Part shown: piece by piece, positions 18,837 to 26,428 of the stretch
Layout: every line of letters begins with the position of its first letter
How positions within the stretch are numbered: position 1 is the first letter of the stretch
NCBI RefSeq assembly: GCF_024498195.1
Contig: NZ_CP101824.1
Span: forward strand, 2,046,001 to 2,110,000
Origin: Halovivax cerinus
GTDB taxonomy: Archaea > Halobacteriota > Halobacteria > Halobacteriales > Natrialbaceae
Length of the DNA stretch: 64,000 nt
Direction: 5' to 3'
Made by a program: the position numbers and the translations under genes
The notes under the pieces: model-generated
The model's input: only the letters and a program-made list of their open reading frames with translations
Databases searched by the model: none
Told to the model about the DNA's origin: nothing

Positions 18837-19067
18837 ATGACGACTGTCGACATCACCTACTGCGTACCGTGTGGCCACCTCGACCGAGCCCAGGATCTCC
18901 AGCACCAGATCCTCTCGACGTACGGCCAGGAACTCGACGCCGTCTCGCTCGTCACCGGCGACTCCGGCGTCTTTACCGTCCACGCAGACGGTGACCTGCT
19001 CTTCGACACGGCCGAAGACGAGTACGATCCCGACGCGATCGTCGCACAGGTTCGCGATCGTCTCTAG
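18837..19067 (+). CDS. SelT/SelW/SelH-like (Rdx family) CxxC protein
   Basis: A 76-residue thioredoxin-like protein beginning MTTVDITYCVPCGHLDRAQD. The CVPC near the N-terminus is the redox motif of the Rdx family, and the remainder (VSLVTGDSGVFTVHADGDLLFD) matches the family's central strands and the C-terminal DAIVAQVRDRL helix. Family members are thought to be small thiol oxidoreductases. ATG 18837 was chosen because it begins the family N-terminus; a TATA-like TACGTTTACGG is located about 30 nt upstream. The 227 bp before it (18610-18836) show no other gene. Confidence 0.85.
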   Translation: MTTVDITYCVPCGHLDRAQDLQHQILSTYGQELDAVSLVTGDSGVFTVHADGDLLFDTAEDEYDPDAIVAQVRDRL

Positions 19068-19084
19068 CAGGAGTCAGGTGGCTC

Positions 19085-19119
<35 letters not shown>

Positions 19120-19291
19120 GTCGTGGCACCGAGTCCCGCCGCCTTCGTCGCCGTCTCCCTGGATGCGGTTCGACAGGTCTGTCTGCCAGCCGATCCGGTC
19201 GAATCGGTCTCTCACCGCCTGGTCCGCCCGATCGGTGACGACGTGTGCTTCGAGCGTCATCACAGTCGTCTCTGATTCGATCTTCGTTCGG

Positions 19292-20962
19292 TCAGTCGCC
19301 TCGCTGGACGAACGGTCCCGAACAGTCGTACTCGACGAGCGTGACCTCGCCGCTCGCTTCGCTTCCGCCGTGTGGCGTCGTCCGCTCGTAGCCTCGGTAG
19401 ACTGTCACGGTGTCGACGTTCGTCTCGTGCGATCGGTTCCACGACCCACAGAGGTGGTTCGCGAGGTACGATCGGTGATTCTCGTTGTCCGCCTGGTAGA
19501 CGTTTGCGAAGTATTTTCGCCAGCGAGCGCTCCGAATCCGTGCGTCGATGTCGTCCGGTCGGTCGCGTTGTACCTGTCCACCGTGGATGACGTCGACGGT
19601 GGTGCCGTTCTCCAGTTCACCGGCGGCGACGAACCAGTTCGTGGTGTGGACGGGATTGGGTGCGAACATCCGCCACGTCTGTTCCATCTTCGTCGAGTCG
19701 AGCACCTCCTCCGCCGGATCCGGGACCTCGGTGTACTCCACCGCCTGCGCGTTCGAGAGGACGACGAGGACGACGAACACCCAGGGAATCACCGTCGAGA
19801 AGACGACGCTCCCGCGATCGACGCTCGCGTCGATCAGGTCGCGGACGGACCGCCCCTGCCGCGCTCCCTCGGTGGCCACACTCGACCGCGGGCCGTCCAC
19901 CCCGACGGTTGCACTTGGATCCGGTCGATCCTCGTCTGGTGTCACACGGTGGCCAGGTCGATCTTCGTCGGCGTCCGGTTCCGGACGGAGTCGCCGAAAG
20001 TGGCGCTCGTACAGGTTGGTGGCCTGGTCGATCGCGCCGACGCGCGACGCGAGTCGTTCGACGCCATCCCACACGACGGTCTGGTAGAACGGAACGACGG
20101 CGACCACGACGACGAGCGGGAAGATCCCGAGGCGCATCGTCGCGAGCATCCCGACGTGCATCCCGGCGAACAACGAGGCGAGAACCGCCCGTGGGGTCCC
20201 GGAGCAGACGAGCAGCAACGGGGCGGCCGCGAGGAGCACCAGCCAGGCGAGCGTGACCGCGCGCAGGAGGACGAACCACTCCGCGATGTGGTTGCCAAGA
20301 AAGATGGTGAACTGATCGGCCTGCATGACGTACGCAACCGCCTCCCCGTCCATCCACAGGTCACTCCGCGACTTGTGAATCGCGTTCGTCACGTACATCA
20401 ACACGACCTGCAGCAGGACCGCCATCGTCGCGACGCTCGTCGCGCTCGTGCTCGTCGCCTCGCGCGACCGTAACGCGTCGATCGACCACCGGTCGCCGAG
20501 CGGCAGGAACATCCCCCAGAAGAACAGCATCAGGAACAGGTTGTCACCGCCGTTCAGGATCATCGGATTGCGGGCGTGCAACGCGAGCAAGAAGAGCCAC
20601 GAGAGGATCGTCGCGACCCGCGTTCGATACCCGACCACCATCGCGAGGGCGGCCACTCCCATCGTACCGAAGAAAAGCGCAATCGCCCACGGCTCTCCGG
20701 AGAGGGTGAAGAACGACTCGGCCGCGGCGTAATCGCTGAAGAGCGCCCGTCGGGGAAGGACGCCGTCGTCCGTGTAGAACGCGCCCAGCCACCGAGACCG
20801 CAACGCCAGGTCGACGAGCAACAATCCGCCGAGCCCGATTCGGAACGCCGCCAGTGCGCGCCGATCGATCGCGAACCGCGACGCCAGCCACTCGCTACAC
20901 CACTCGATCGTCCGCTTCGCTCGCCGCCCCGTCGGTCCAGGCCGTGTTCGACGATTCTTCAT
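19292..20962 (-). CDS. HTTM-domain membrane protein (VKGC-like)
   Basis: A 556-residue integral membrane protein of the HTTM family, related to vitamin-K gamma-carboxylase. The signature region includes FRIGLGGLLLVDLALRSRWL, GYRTRVATILSWLFLLALHA and RNPMILNGGDNLFLMLFFWG. After a hydrophilic linker (about residues 330-400) a last helix precedes the exposed domain, which contains EQTWRMFAPNP, a hallmark of these proteins. Whether it has carboxylase activity is unknown. ATG 20962 is preceded by a TTTTTATCG element on the minus strand near 21005. It sits directly next to the provirus boundary. Confidence 0.85.
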   Translation of the reverse strand: MKNRRTRPGPTGRRAKRTIEWCSEWLASRFAIDRRALAAFRIGLGGLLLVDLALRSRWLGAFYTDDGVLPRRALFSDYAAAESFFTLSGEPWAIALFFGTMGVAALAMVVGYRTRVATILSWLFLLALHARNPMILNGGDNLFLMLFFWGMFLPLGDRWSIDALRSREATSTSATSVATMAVLLQVVLMYVTNAIHKSRSDLWMDGEAVAYVMQADQFTIFLGNHIAEWFVLLRAVTLAWLVLLAAAPLLLVCSGTPRAVLASLFAGMHVGMLATMRLGIFPLVVVVAVVPFYQTVVWDGVERLASRVGAIDQATNLYERHFRRLRPEPDADEDRPGHRVTPDEDRPDPSATVGVDGPRSSVATEGARQGRSVRDLIDASVDRGSVVFSTVIPWVFVVLVVLSNAQAVEYTEVPDPAEEVLDSTKMEQTWRMFAPNPVHTTNWFVAAGELENGTTVDVIHGGQVQRDRPDDIDARIRSARWRKYFANVYQADNENHRSYLANHLCGSWNRSHETNVDTVTVYRGYERTTPHGGSEASGEVTLVEYDCSGPFVQRGD

Positions 20963-21315
20963 TGGAGGGATACGTCGGTTAATAGGCTCTCTCGTTCGGA
21001 TCGATAAAAACTTGCTGTACCCTGTAACGCGTCTTTCAGCCAGGTCGCGTTCGCCGGCACGGTAATCGTCACGCTGCTGCGGCGTTCGCCCGCCTCGGCT
21101 GCCAAAACCCGTCGCTACGAGTATCGAACCAGCTCGGTGGCGGTATCGAAACTCGGATCGCGGGTACGCTCCCACGGTTCGACTACAACATTCGCCAGAC
21201 GGTGACGATCCCCCACTGGGCACCCCCTCCAATCCAGATTGTGGCCCACATTTCGAGACTGCGAAACACCACGTAAACGCACTGCTACTGTCGTATACCG
21301 GCGAATCGGCTTCGA
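20963..21315. other. Intergenic region between the HTTM gene and attL
   Basis: No gene is supported here. It holds the upstream region of the leftward HTTM gene, with an AT-rich TATA-like element near 21002-21012. The reading frames that cross it have atypical composition. The provirus boundary follows immediately. Confidence 0.6.
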
Positions 21316-21359
21316 CTACAGTTCGGCGAGAAACCGGATCCGCCCTCCCCGATTTGAAC
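21316..21359. repeat. attL, 44-bp copy of the tRNA-Tyr 3' end and flank
   Basis: Identical to 39593-39636 except C/T at one position. The right half (from 21340) is the last 20 nt of tRNA-Tyr (minus strand) and the left half is sequence just downstream of the tRNA. It is not followed by the rest of a tRNA, so this is the truncated end left by integration. Confidence 0.88.
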
Positions 21360-21479
21360 AGCTGGAAGACGTTCCTACTCGCCTCGTTTCACTCGGCTGC
21401 GTGGGCTGCGACTTCCATGCTCAAATCGTCTCTGGATGAACTTCTCGAACCTCGCCGGGTTCGCTTCGCTCACCGGTCG

Positions 21480-21505
21480 AGTTCACGAGAAGTCCGCCCT
21501 CCCCG
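21480..21505. repeat. Degenerate third copy of the att core
   Basis: The 13-mer TCCGCCCTCCCCG (21493-21505) is identical to 21339-21351 in attL and is again preceded by an AGTTC-CGAGAA-like string (AGTTCACGAGAA versus AGTTCGGCGAGAA). The similarity stops after the 13-mer. It may be a decayed site from an earlier integration into the same tRNA gene, or chance. Confidence 0.4.
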
Positions 21506-21559
21506 GTTGGGAGTACTCTCCGGTCGATACCGCTCCGTCGTCGGGTTGTCGAGTGTCTC

Positions 21560-22597
21560 TCATAGTGCGAAGAACCTCCGTCGCTGTTCCGCTTTCTGCC
21601 GCTCGCTCCGTCGATCGTAGTGCTTGTCGAGAATCTCCTCGCTCGCGTTCATGCGATCGGCGACGAGTGCTCGATCTTCGTCGGCGAGCCGATGCGCCGT
21701 CACCCGACCGCTTCGGACGTCGTGGGGAGATCGAGCCGACGGACACTTGCTCATCTTGGCGTAGTGCGTCCACTCGCAGGTGTCCGGATCCCTGTCGTGC
21801 GGGCACTTCTCACCGCGCCAGCACGGGCGCGTAACGCGATAGAGCGTATCTCGACAGGCCGAGATGGATACGCGTCCGTGACGAGTCGTGATCAGCGCCG
21901 CTCGACCAAACTCGTCGACGACCGTCTCACGCGGGCCGTCGATGTACTCCTGAAGCGTCTGGGCGACGTGTTCGCTGATCGCATTCCAGCGCTCGCTTCG
22001 TTCCTGGTTCTTCAGTGGGGTACCTTTCTCCGGCCGGTGGACGAAGTGTATCGCCGGTCCGTCGGCGCGTGGTCGATTCCCATCCAGGTCGAGATCGCCG
22101 AGATCGAGCGCTCGTAACTCGCCGACGCGACAGCCGGTGTGCCAGAGAAGTAAGACGATGATGTGGCGTCGATTGGCGTACTCGAAGCGCTCCAGGTAGT
22201 CGAGGATCTCGACGGCGTGATCGGGGTCGAGCGTCGAGTCGCTAACGTCGTTACCTGCCGTCCGGGGGAGTGGGACCTGATCGTAGAGTTCTTCCGGAAC
22301 GGCGTTTATCTCCCCACAGAACCTGAGGAACGCTCGCATCGTGGCCATGTCTCCCCTGAGCGTGACCGTCTCCAGTTCTTCCCCAGAGTAGCCGCCATCT
22401 CGCCGCCAGACCCGATACGCGTACATGTGACGGCCAGTCAGGTCGTTCAGATTGGCGATGCCCTCCTCGTCACACCACGTAACGAACGCTCGTAGGCGGT
22501 AATCCTGCGCCTCCATCGTGTTCGCGGCAGCGTCGTCGCGCGCTTCGAGATAGAGGCTCACCGCCTCTTGCGGGCTGATCGGTTCGAGGTTGCTCAC
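21560..22597 (-). CDS. Tyrosine recombinase / provirus integrase
   Basis: A 345-residue XerC/D-like integrase. The N-terminal SAM-like core-binding domain spans about residues 8-115. The catalytic domain has Arg I in GCRVGELRAL (R157), the HxxR box as PHDVR (H292, R295), H302, and the nucleophile Tyr in DKHYDRR (Y327). A Cys cluster (CPHDRDPDTC through MSKC, about 265-285) between the motifs suggests a zinc knuckle, as seen in several haloarchaeal viral integrases. The GTG start at 22597 overlaps the stop of the upstream zinc-finger gene. Its position 200 bp from attL supports its role in excision and integration. Confidence 0.92.
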   Translation of the reverse strand: MSNLEPISPQEAVSLYLEARDDAAANTMEAQDYRLRAFVTWCDEEGIANLNDLTGRHMYAYRVWRRDGGYSGEELETVTLRGDMATMRAFLRFCGEINAVPEELYDQVPLPRTAGNDVSDSTLDPDHAVEILDYLERFEYANRRHIIVLLLWHTGCRVGELRALDLGDLDLDGNRPRADGPAIHFVHRPEKGTPLKNQERSERWNAISEHVAQTLQEYIDGPRETVVDEFGRAALITTRHGRVSISACRDTLYRVTRPCWRGEKCPHDRDPDTCEWTHYAKMSKCPSARSPHDVRSGRVTAHRLADEDRALVADRMNASEEILDKHYDRRSERQKAEQRRRFFAL

Positions 22598-22836
22598 TCT
22601 CGCCCCTCCCGGCCAGCCCGATCGCGTCGCTCGGCCGCCTCGTAGTCTCTCGCGAGCTGGGCAGCGCACTCTCGACAGACGTACCCGTCTGGCGTGATCT
22701 CGGTGGCCGATCCGCCGCACCGAGGCGTGTCGCACTGCCCGGGCTCGGGGGAGTCGTCACTCGGCGACCCGCCACGGATGTTGCGTGATTGTCTGTTAGC
22801 GGTGCTCTTACGGTGGTTGAGTCCTATCTCTTGCAT
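22594..22836 (-). CDS. Small zinc-finger protein upstream of integrase
   Basis: An 80-residue protein with two CxxC-type pairs (CDTPRCGG and YVCRECAAQL), suggesting one zinc-binding site, and a basic, acidic-alternating C-terminus (DYEAAERRDRAGREGRE). ATG 22836 is preceded by GGTGAG, a good Shine-Dalgarno-like site. It overlaps the integrase start (GTGA), so it could be a co-expressed excision or directionality factor; that is inference from position only. Confidence 0.7.
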   Translation of the reverse strand: MQEIGLNHRKSTANRQSRNIRGGSPSDDSPEPGQCDTPRCGGSATEITPDGYVCRECAAQLARDYEAAERRDRAGREGRE

Positions 22837-23030
22837 GGTCTCACCTCTGTGGGACCACGGACGATTGCCCATGCGCGTCCTTGCTTCCAGGCCAGGCGCG
22901 CGTGGGGGGTGTCCGTTGGTCGTGTTAGTGCTCGGGACCTGTCGGTGAAGTATCTCACCGGGCCGTTTCCGATTCCGATATCTTTCCGATAAGCGCGGGG
23001 TTTATCTCCCGCTTTCGTGTTGTCCATCAT

Positions 23031-23055
23031 GCTTCCGTAGGCTGATTACGGAAGC
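23031..23055. repeat. Perfect 9-bp inverted repeat, 7-nt loop
   Basis: GCTTCCGTA (23031-23039) and TACGGAAGC (23047-23055) are perfect reverse complements. It could be an operator or, on the minus strand, a leader hairpin of the integrase operon. Confidence 0.75.
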
Positions 23056-23154
23056 CAGCGGACCGGTGCCACCAACACCGGGTCCGCAACTTTTCGGTAG
23101 ACCCGACCGGGCAGCGGTGGGTCCGTCTGGCTTCCGATACCCACCCTAACGAAG

Positions 23155-23212
23155 TTAGTAACTAAGTAAGTATCGAACTATCATACTAAGGATAGTATCT
23201 TAGTGACTTAGT
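23155..23212. promoter_or_regulatory. Overlapping palindromes upstream of RHH gene (candidate operators)
   Basis: Within 58 bp there are several dyads: TTAGT/ACTAA around 23155-23165, ACTAAGT (23161-23167) with ACTTAGT (23206-23212), ACTATC (23177-23182) with GATAGT (23191-23196), and CTAAG (23186-23190) with CTTAG (23199-23203). All are AT-rich and share a CTAAGT-like half-site. The last one ends 14 bp before the ATG of the RHH gene, which suggests autoregulation. Confidence 0.6.
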
Positions 23213-23226
23213 AAGGAAGCTTGAGT

Positions 23227-23370
23227 ATGGTGAAAAACGTCAATGTCGCTCTCGACGACAGAGATTATCAGAAGGCGATTGACGCGAAAGACGAACTGGG
23301 GCTAACCTGGGAAGAGTTCATCGTCGAAGCGGCGGAATGCCTGGAAGAACACGGGACGCGTGAGGCCTGA
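23227..23370 (+). CDS. Small ribbon-helix-helix regulator
   Basis: A 47-residue protein. VKNVNVALDDRDYQKAIDAK followed by LGLTWEEFIVEAAE has the spacing of a ribbon-helix-helix (CopG/Arc-type) domain: an N-terminal strand and two helices. It probably dimerises and binds the palindromes just upstream, acting as the provirus repressor or as a regulator of the downstream module. It lies 3 bp upstream of the next gene, so it heads the rightward operon. Confidence 0.7.
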   Translation: MVKNVNVALDDRDYQKAIDAKDELGLTWEEFIVEAAECLEEHGTREA

Positions 23371-23373
23371 GGT

Positions 23374-23841
23374 ATGCGATTAGACGAGTATACCATCGAC
23401 GGCGAGTCCGTCATCACGAGCGTGGAAGGATACTACGATAAGAACGCTGTCGGAGAAACGGAATCCGGGACGCTCGCCATGACCGACAACCGTCTCGTTT
23501 TCATCCACAACAAGGGTGCTCTCGACATTTCTCTTGGTGGCGTGAACGCCCTCGAATATCGCAAACCGGAGTACCCGGGCGACTACCTCGGTGGCGGGTT
23601 ACTCGCGGCTTCCCTCGCGGTCGGAGTGTTCTCGATGGGGACGATCTTAGATCACCCGCTCACGGAGATCGCGCCGATTCTGGGGGTACTATTCGCGGTT
23701 GTCGGAGTCGTTCTCATCGCGGTGGGATACTTCAGAAAGGGTGCGAAAATGACGCTCCACACCGGAAACACCTCTTTCGAGTTCATCTCCAAAGACGAGT
23801 CCCTTCAGGACGTTGCCCGAGCGCTTCGAGCCTACGAGTAG
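23374..23841 (+). CDS. Membrane protein with split PH-like domain
   Basis: A 155-residue protein. The N-terminal 65 residues (LDEYTIDGESVITSVEGYY through LAMTDNRLVFIH) and the C-terminal 32 (AKMTLHTGNTSFEFISKDES) together look like one bacterial-type PH domain, into which a hairpin of two membrane helices (about residues 70-90 and 102-122) is inserted. This topology is known for bPH-domain membrane proteins. Its place at the head of the virion-like module suggests a role at the membrane in infection or superinfection control, but this is inference. Confidence 0.6.
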   Translation: MRLDEYTIDGESVITSVEGYYDKNAVGETESGTLAMTDNRLVFIHNKGALDISLGGVNALEYRKPEYPGDYLGGGLLAASLAVGVFSMGTILDHPLTEIAPILGVLFAVVGVVLIAVGYFRKGAKMTLHTGNTSFEFISKDESLQDVARALRAYE

Positions 23842-23929
23842 ATCCACGACCCGAGAGACGGACCGGGTTTAAATACCATTTGGGGGGTTTTTGACCGATC
23901 TGTCGGTCGTTTTGCCTGGGTTACATCCC

Positions 23930-24142
23930 ATGGCAAGCAACAATGCGCTCGAACTGGGCATCAGGGTCTTCACCGCGATTTTCGCGATCCTGTGGCTCCC
24001 GATGGCCATGTTCGACACCAACGTTCTCGAATTGCTCGGCGGGACCGAGTTCGCGGTCGTGATCGCGACGATCGTCGCGATTGCCGGCGCGTACGACCTC
24101 GCCGAATTAGCGGGTGTGGCGGATCCCTACGGAGGGAACTAA
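23930..24142 (+). CDS. Small virion-like membrane protein (VP3-like candidate)
   Basis: A 70-residue protein with two hydrophobic helices (GIRVFTAIFAILWLPMAMF and FAVVIATIVAIAGAYDLAEL). ATG 23930 was chosen; a TTG at 23891 would extend it by 13 residues. In pleolipoviruses a small multi-helix internal membrane protein is encoded upstream of the spike protein; position and size fit such a protein, but 70 residues with two helices is small and sequence similarity was not testable. Confidence 0.55.
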   Translation: MASNNALELGIRVFTAIFAILWLPMAMFDTNVLELLGGTEFAVVIATIVAIAGAYDLAELAGVADPYGGN

Positions 24143-24143
24143 C

Positions 24144-24674
24144 GTGGCGAAGATTCAGCTCACGCCGGACTGGCTGATCGGCCCGAAGTCTGCCGGGAAG
24201 GCGCTCGTGATGTGGCTCGCGATCATCGCCGTCGTTCTCGGGGCCGTGTACGTCGTCTCAACTGGCGGGCTCGGTGCTGTCGGAGAGGTGGGCAACGAGA
24301 CGATCTCCGTCACGAATTCGACGGATAGCGTCTACGTGGACGTGACCGGCAACGAAAACGTGACGGACGGAATGAACGCGACGATCTCCGTCACGAACGA
24401 ATCCGGTTCGTTCGTCGCCGATCGCGAGATCACCCTCGCCGACAACGCGACCACTTCGACGACGATCGACGCAGACGATATCGAGAAGGGGAATTACACG
24501 GTCATCGTCGAGGCGGAACAGACCGCGGTCGAGTCCGTCGAAATCGGCACGATCGAGAAGGAAAGCGGCGGAGTCCCGGGAGCGGTCGAAGATAATGCGG
24601 CCGAGATCGCGGTCGCACTCGTCGGGGTCGTCGCGCTCTTAGTGGGGGTCGTTCTGGCCCGTGATGCGTCTTGA
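24144..24674 (+). CDS. Membrane protein with Ig-like ectodomain, virion module
   Basis: A 176-residue protein starting at GTG 24144 directly after a GGAGGG Shine-Dalgarno-like site. It has a membrane helix near the N-terminus (LVMWLAIIAVVLGAVYVVS) and an extracytoplasmic beta-rich domain with repeated ETISVTNSTDS and ATISVTNESGS strings. This domain also has several N-x-S/T sequons (potential N-glycosylation). A second helix lies at the C-terminus (IAVALVGVVALLVGVVLA). Its stop overlaps the TTG start of the spike-like gene. Possibly a structural membrane protein. Confidence 0.6.
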   Translation: MAKIQLTPDWLIGPKSAGKALVMWLAIIAVVLGAVYVVSTGGLGAVGEVGNETISVTNSTDSVYVDVTGNENVTDGMNATISVTNESGSFVADREITLADNATTSTTIDADDIEKGNYTVIVEAEQTAVESVEIGTIEKESGGVPGAVEDNAAEIAVALVGVVALLVGVVLARDAS

Positions 24675-26416
24675 GTGAGCTATCGAGGCGCGATTTGCTT
24701 CGTCGGTCGGCGATCGCCGGCGGCGGATCCGTTGCGATCGGTGCGGGAGGGTCGACTCTCGCACCCCGTTTCTCGCCCGTCGGTCGGGCGAACGCGGCCA
24801 TTTGTGGCGGCCTCTGTCTGGCGGGCATTTTCGTCGCCGGGACGGCGCTCGGCGCGGCAGCCGGCATCGGGGTCGCGAAGTGGAAGAGTCCCGACGGCGA
24901 GTTCGACGAAGACGACGTGACAGAGGACCAGGCGTATTACAGCGCACAGCGCGTCGGCGAAGGTCGCAGCGAGTTCGAGGCAGAGATGCAGACCGACTAT
25001 CTCGGTCCCTCGGACGACATGGCGACGCCGTTCGCCGATGCCGCATGGCAGACCGTCCGGGCGTCGGCCGCCGAGTCGGCGACGAACGGCGAGTCGGAGA
25101 CGACCGCGATTCAAAACGCCGAGGAGGCGCTCGAACGCCAGGTCGCGATCTCCGTGACGAACATGGTCGAGAAGTGGAACACCGGGATGAACGCACTGGT
25201 ACAAGCAATGTACCACGATACGAACGAGGGTATCAATCGCTTCGGCAGTGCAGAGGACCCGGGCAGCGAGGAGAAAGGGACGATCATCTACCCGTGGCAA
25301 GAGCCGCCGACTGAGTGGAGTTTTGACACCGGCGACGACGCCAATCTCTACGGCGACTACACGCCCATTCAAGAGACGAATCTCGACGATCCGTACTCCT
25401 TCGACGGGACCGAGATTGGGAAAGCGATCATGTTCACGGTCGACGCTGATAGCTGGCTACCGTTCTCGCCGTCCGATCTCGAAGATCGTGACGGGGAGCC
25501 GCTACAGGTGTATTCGGTCCCGACGCTGGAGGGATACCAGTCAACATCGGGCGGGAACCCAATTCTCACCGAACTCACGTGGTGTAATCCGTTCACCGGT
25601 CAATTCGGCTCGCCATCGAGCCGAAACAGCGTCGAGATGATACAGTATCAGCACTCGTCCCTGGGGACCGCGGAGGCGATCAGTCCGATGCTGTACGCCG
25701 ACGTGATCGCCCGGATCGAGTCGGTGTACAACGCGATCCGGCAGGACATCCAAACGTACGTGCCGGCAGTCATGGAGAGCGTTTCCCAGGGATCGATCGA
25801 TCCGAGTCAGATACTGACCGCGGAAGACATCTACGCGAAGTTCGAGAATTCGAACTATCAGAGCAGGCTTGCAGCCGAGTTACTCGCGTCTGGTGCCGAC
25901 GTTCCTGCTGATGCGTGGGGCTACCAGGCAGTCGTTTCCCACCCCGATCTCTCCGCCGACGAACTGCGCGGCGCGCTGTACCCGCAGTTCGTGGACTCGA
26001 TTCAAAATCCGTCGATCTCGTCGAACAGTACGCTCCCGTCCGGTGACTACAAGGTCGCGTACTTCGCTTTCACGCCGGCCACCTCGGAAACACCGGAGAC
26101 GGTCATGCTCTCCGGTGGCTCGGATCTGACGATCGGACAGCTGTACGACGCCGACGGAAACGAAATCGACAGCGTCGAATTCACACAGCCAGTACAGCAC
26201 GTCTCCGATCCAACAACGGTAGACGAGGTGCAGCTACGGGAACAGATCGAGTACCAGAACGAGCAGATCGAGAAACTTCGAGAGGCGCTCGAAGACGACC
26301 CCTGGTTCGGTGGGATACCGGGCGCGTCGGATCTCCTGGACCCGTCGAAGATCGTCGCTGGCGGTCTCCTCGTGCTCGGCATGATAGCCGTCACAGTCGG
26401 TCTCAAGGACAACTAA
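24671..26416 (+). CDS. Tat-exported spike-like protein with coiled coil and C-terminal anchor (pleolipoviral VP4-like)
   Basis: 581 residues. The N-terminus carries a twin-arginine signal (SELSRRDLLRRSAIAGG). A large extracellular region follows, with many Trp, Tyr and Gly residues and few charges for a halophile. Near the C-terminus a heptad-like coiled coil (VQLREQIEYQNEQIEKLREA, about 515-540) leads into a membrane anchor (IVAGGLLVLGMIAVTVGL) and a short tail. This is the architecture of the membrane-fusion spike (VP4) of haloarchaeal pleomorphic viruses. The TTG start at 24671 overlaps the previous stop (TTGA), so translation is coupled. Confidence 0.72.
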   Translation: MSELSRRDLLRRSAIAGGGSVAIGAGGSTLAPRFSPVGRANAAICGGLCLAGIFVAGTALGAAAGIGVAKWKSPDGEFDEDDVTEDQAYYSAQRVGEGRSEFEAEMQTDYLGPSDDMATPFADAAWQTVRASAAESATNGESETTAIQNAEEALERQVAISVTNMVEKWNTGMNALVQAMYHDTNEGINRFGSAEDPGSEEKGTIIYPWQEPPTEWSFDTGDDANLYGDYTPIQETNLDDPYSFDGTEIGKAIMFTVDADSWLPFSPSDLEDRDGEPLQVYSVPTLEGYQSTSGGNPILTELTWCNPFTGQFGSPSSRNSVEMIQYQHSSLGTAEAISPMLYADVIARIESVYNAIRQDIQTYVPAVMESVSQGSIDPSQILTAEDIYAKFENSNYQSRLAAELLASGADVPADAWGYQAVVSHPDLSADELRGALYPQFVDSIQNPSISSNSTLPSGDYKVAYFAFTPATSETPETVMLSGGSDLTIGQLYDADGNEIDSVEFTQPVQHVSDPTTVDEVQLREQIEYQNEQIEKLREALEDDPWFGGIPGASDLLDPSKIVAGGLLVLGMIAVTVGLKDN

Positions 26417-26428
26417 CGGGGGTTTCTC

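Larger units (their letters stand above)
22837..23226. promoter_or_regulatory. Divergent control region between integrase and virion modules
   Basis: This 390-bp gene-free interval separates the leftward integrase operon from the rightward regulator and virion genes, and is the natural place for the lysogeny switch. It contains a perfect hairpin (23031-23055) and, at its right end, an AT-rich cluster of overlapping palindromes (23155-23212), both listed separately. An open frame on the minus strand from about 23030 was judged chance. Confidence 0.6.

Noticed and set aside
22824-23030. 68-residue minus-strand frame (starting MMDNTKAGDKPRAYRK) upstream of the zinc-finger gene
   Set aside because: It covers the divergent control region and the start of a better-supported gene, and resembles no family; a real micro-gene is possible but unsupported.
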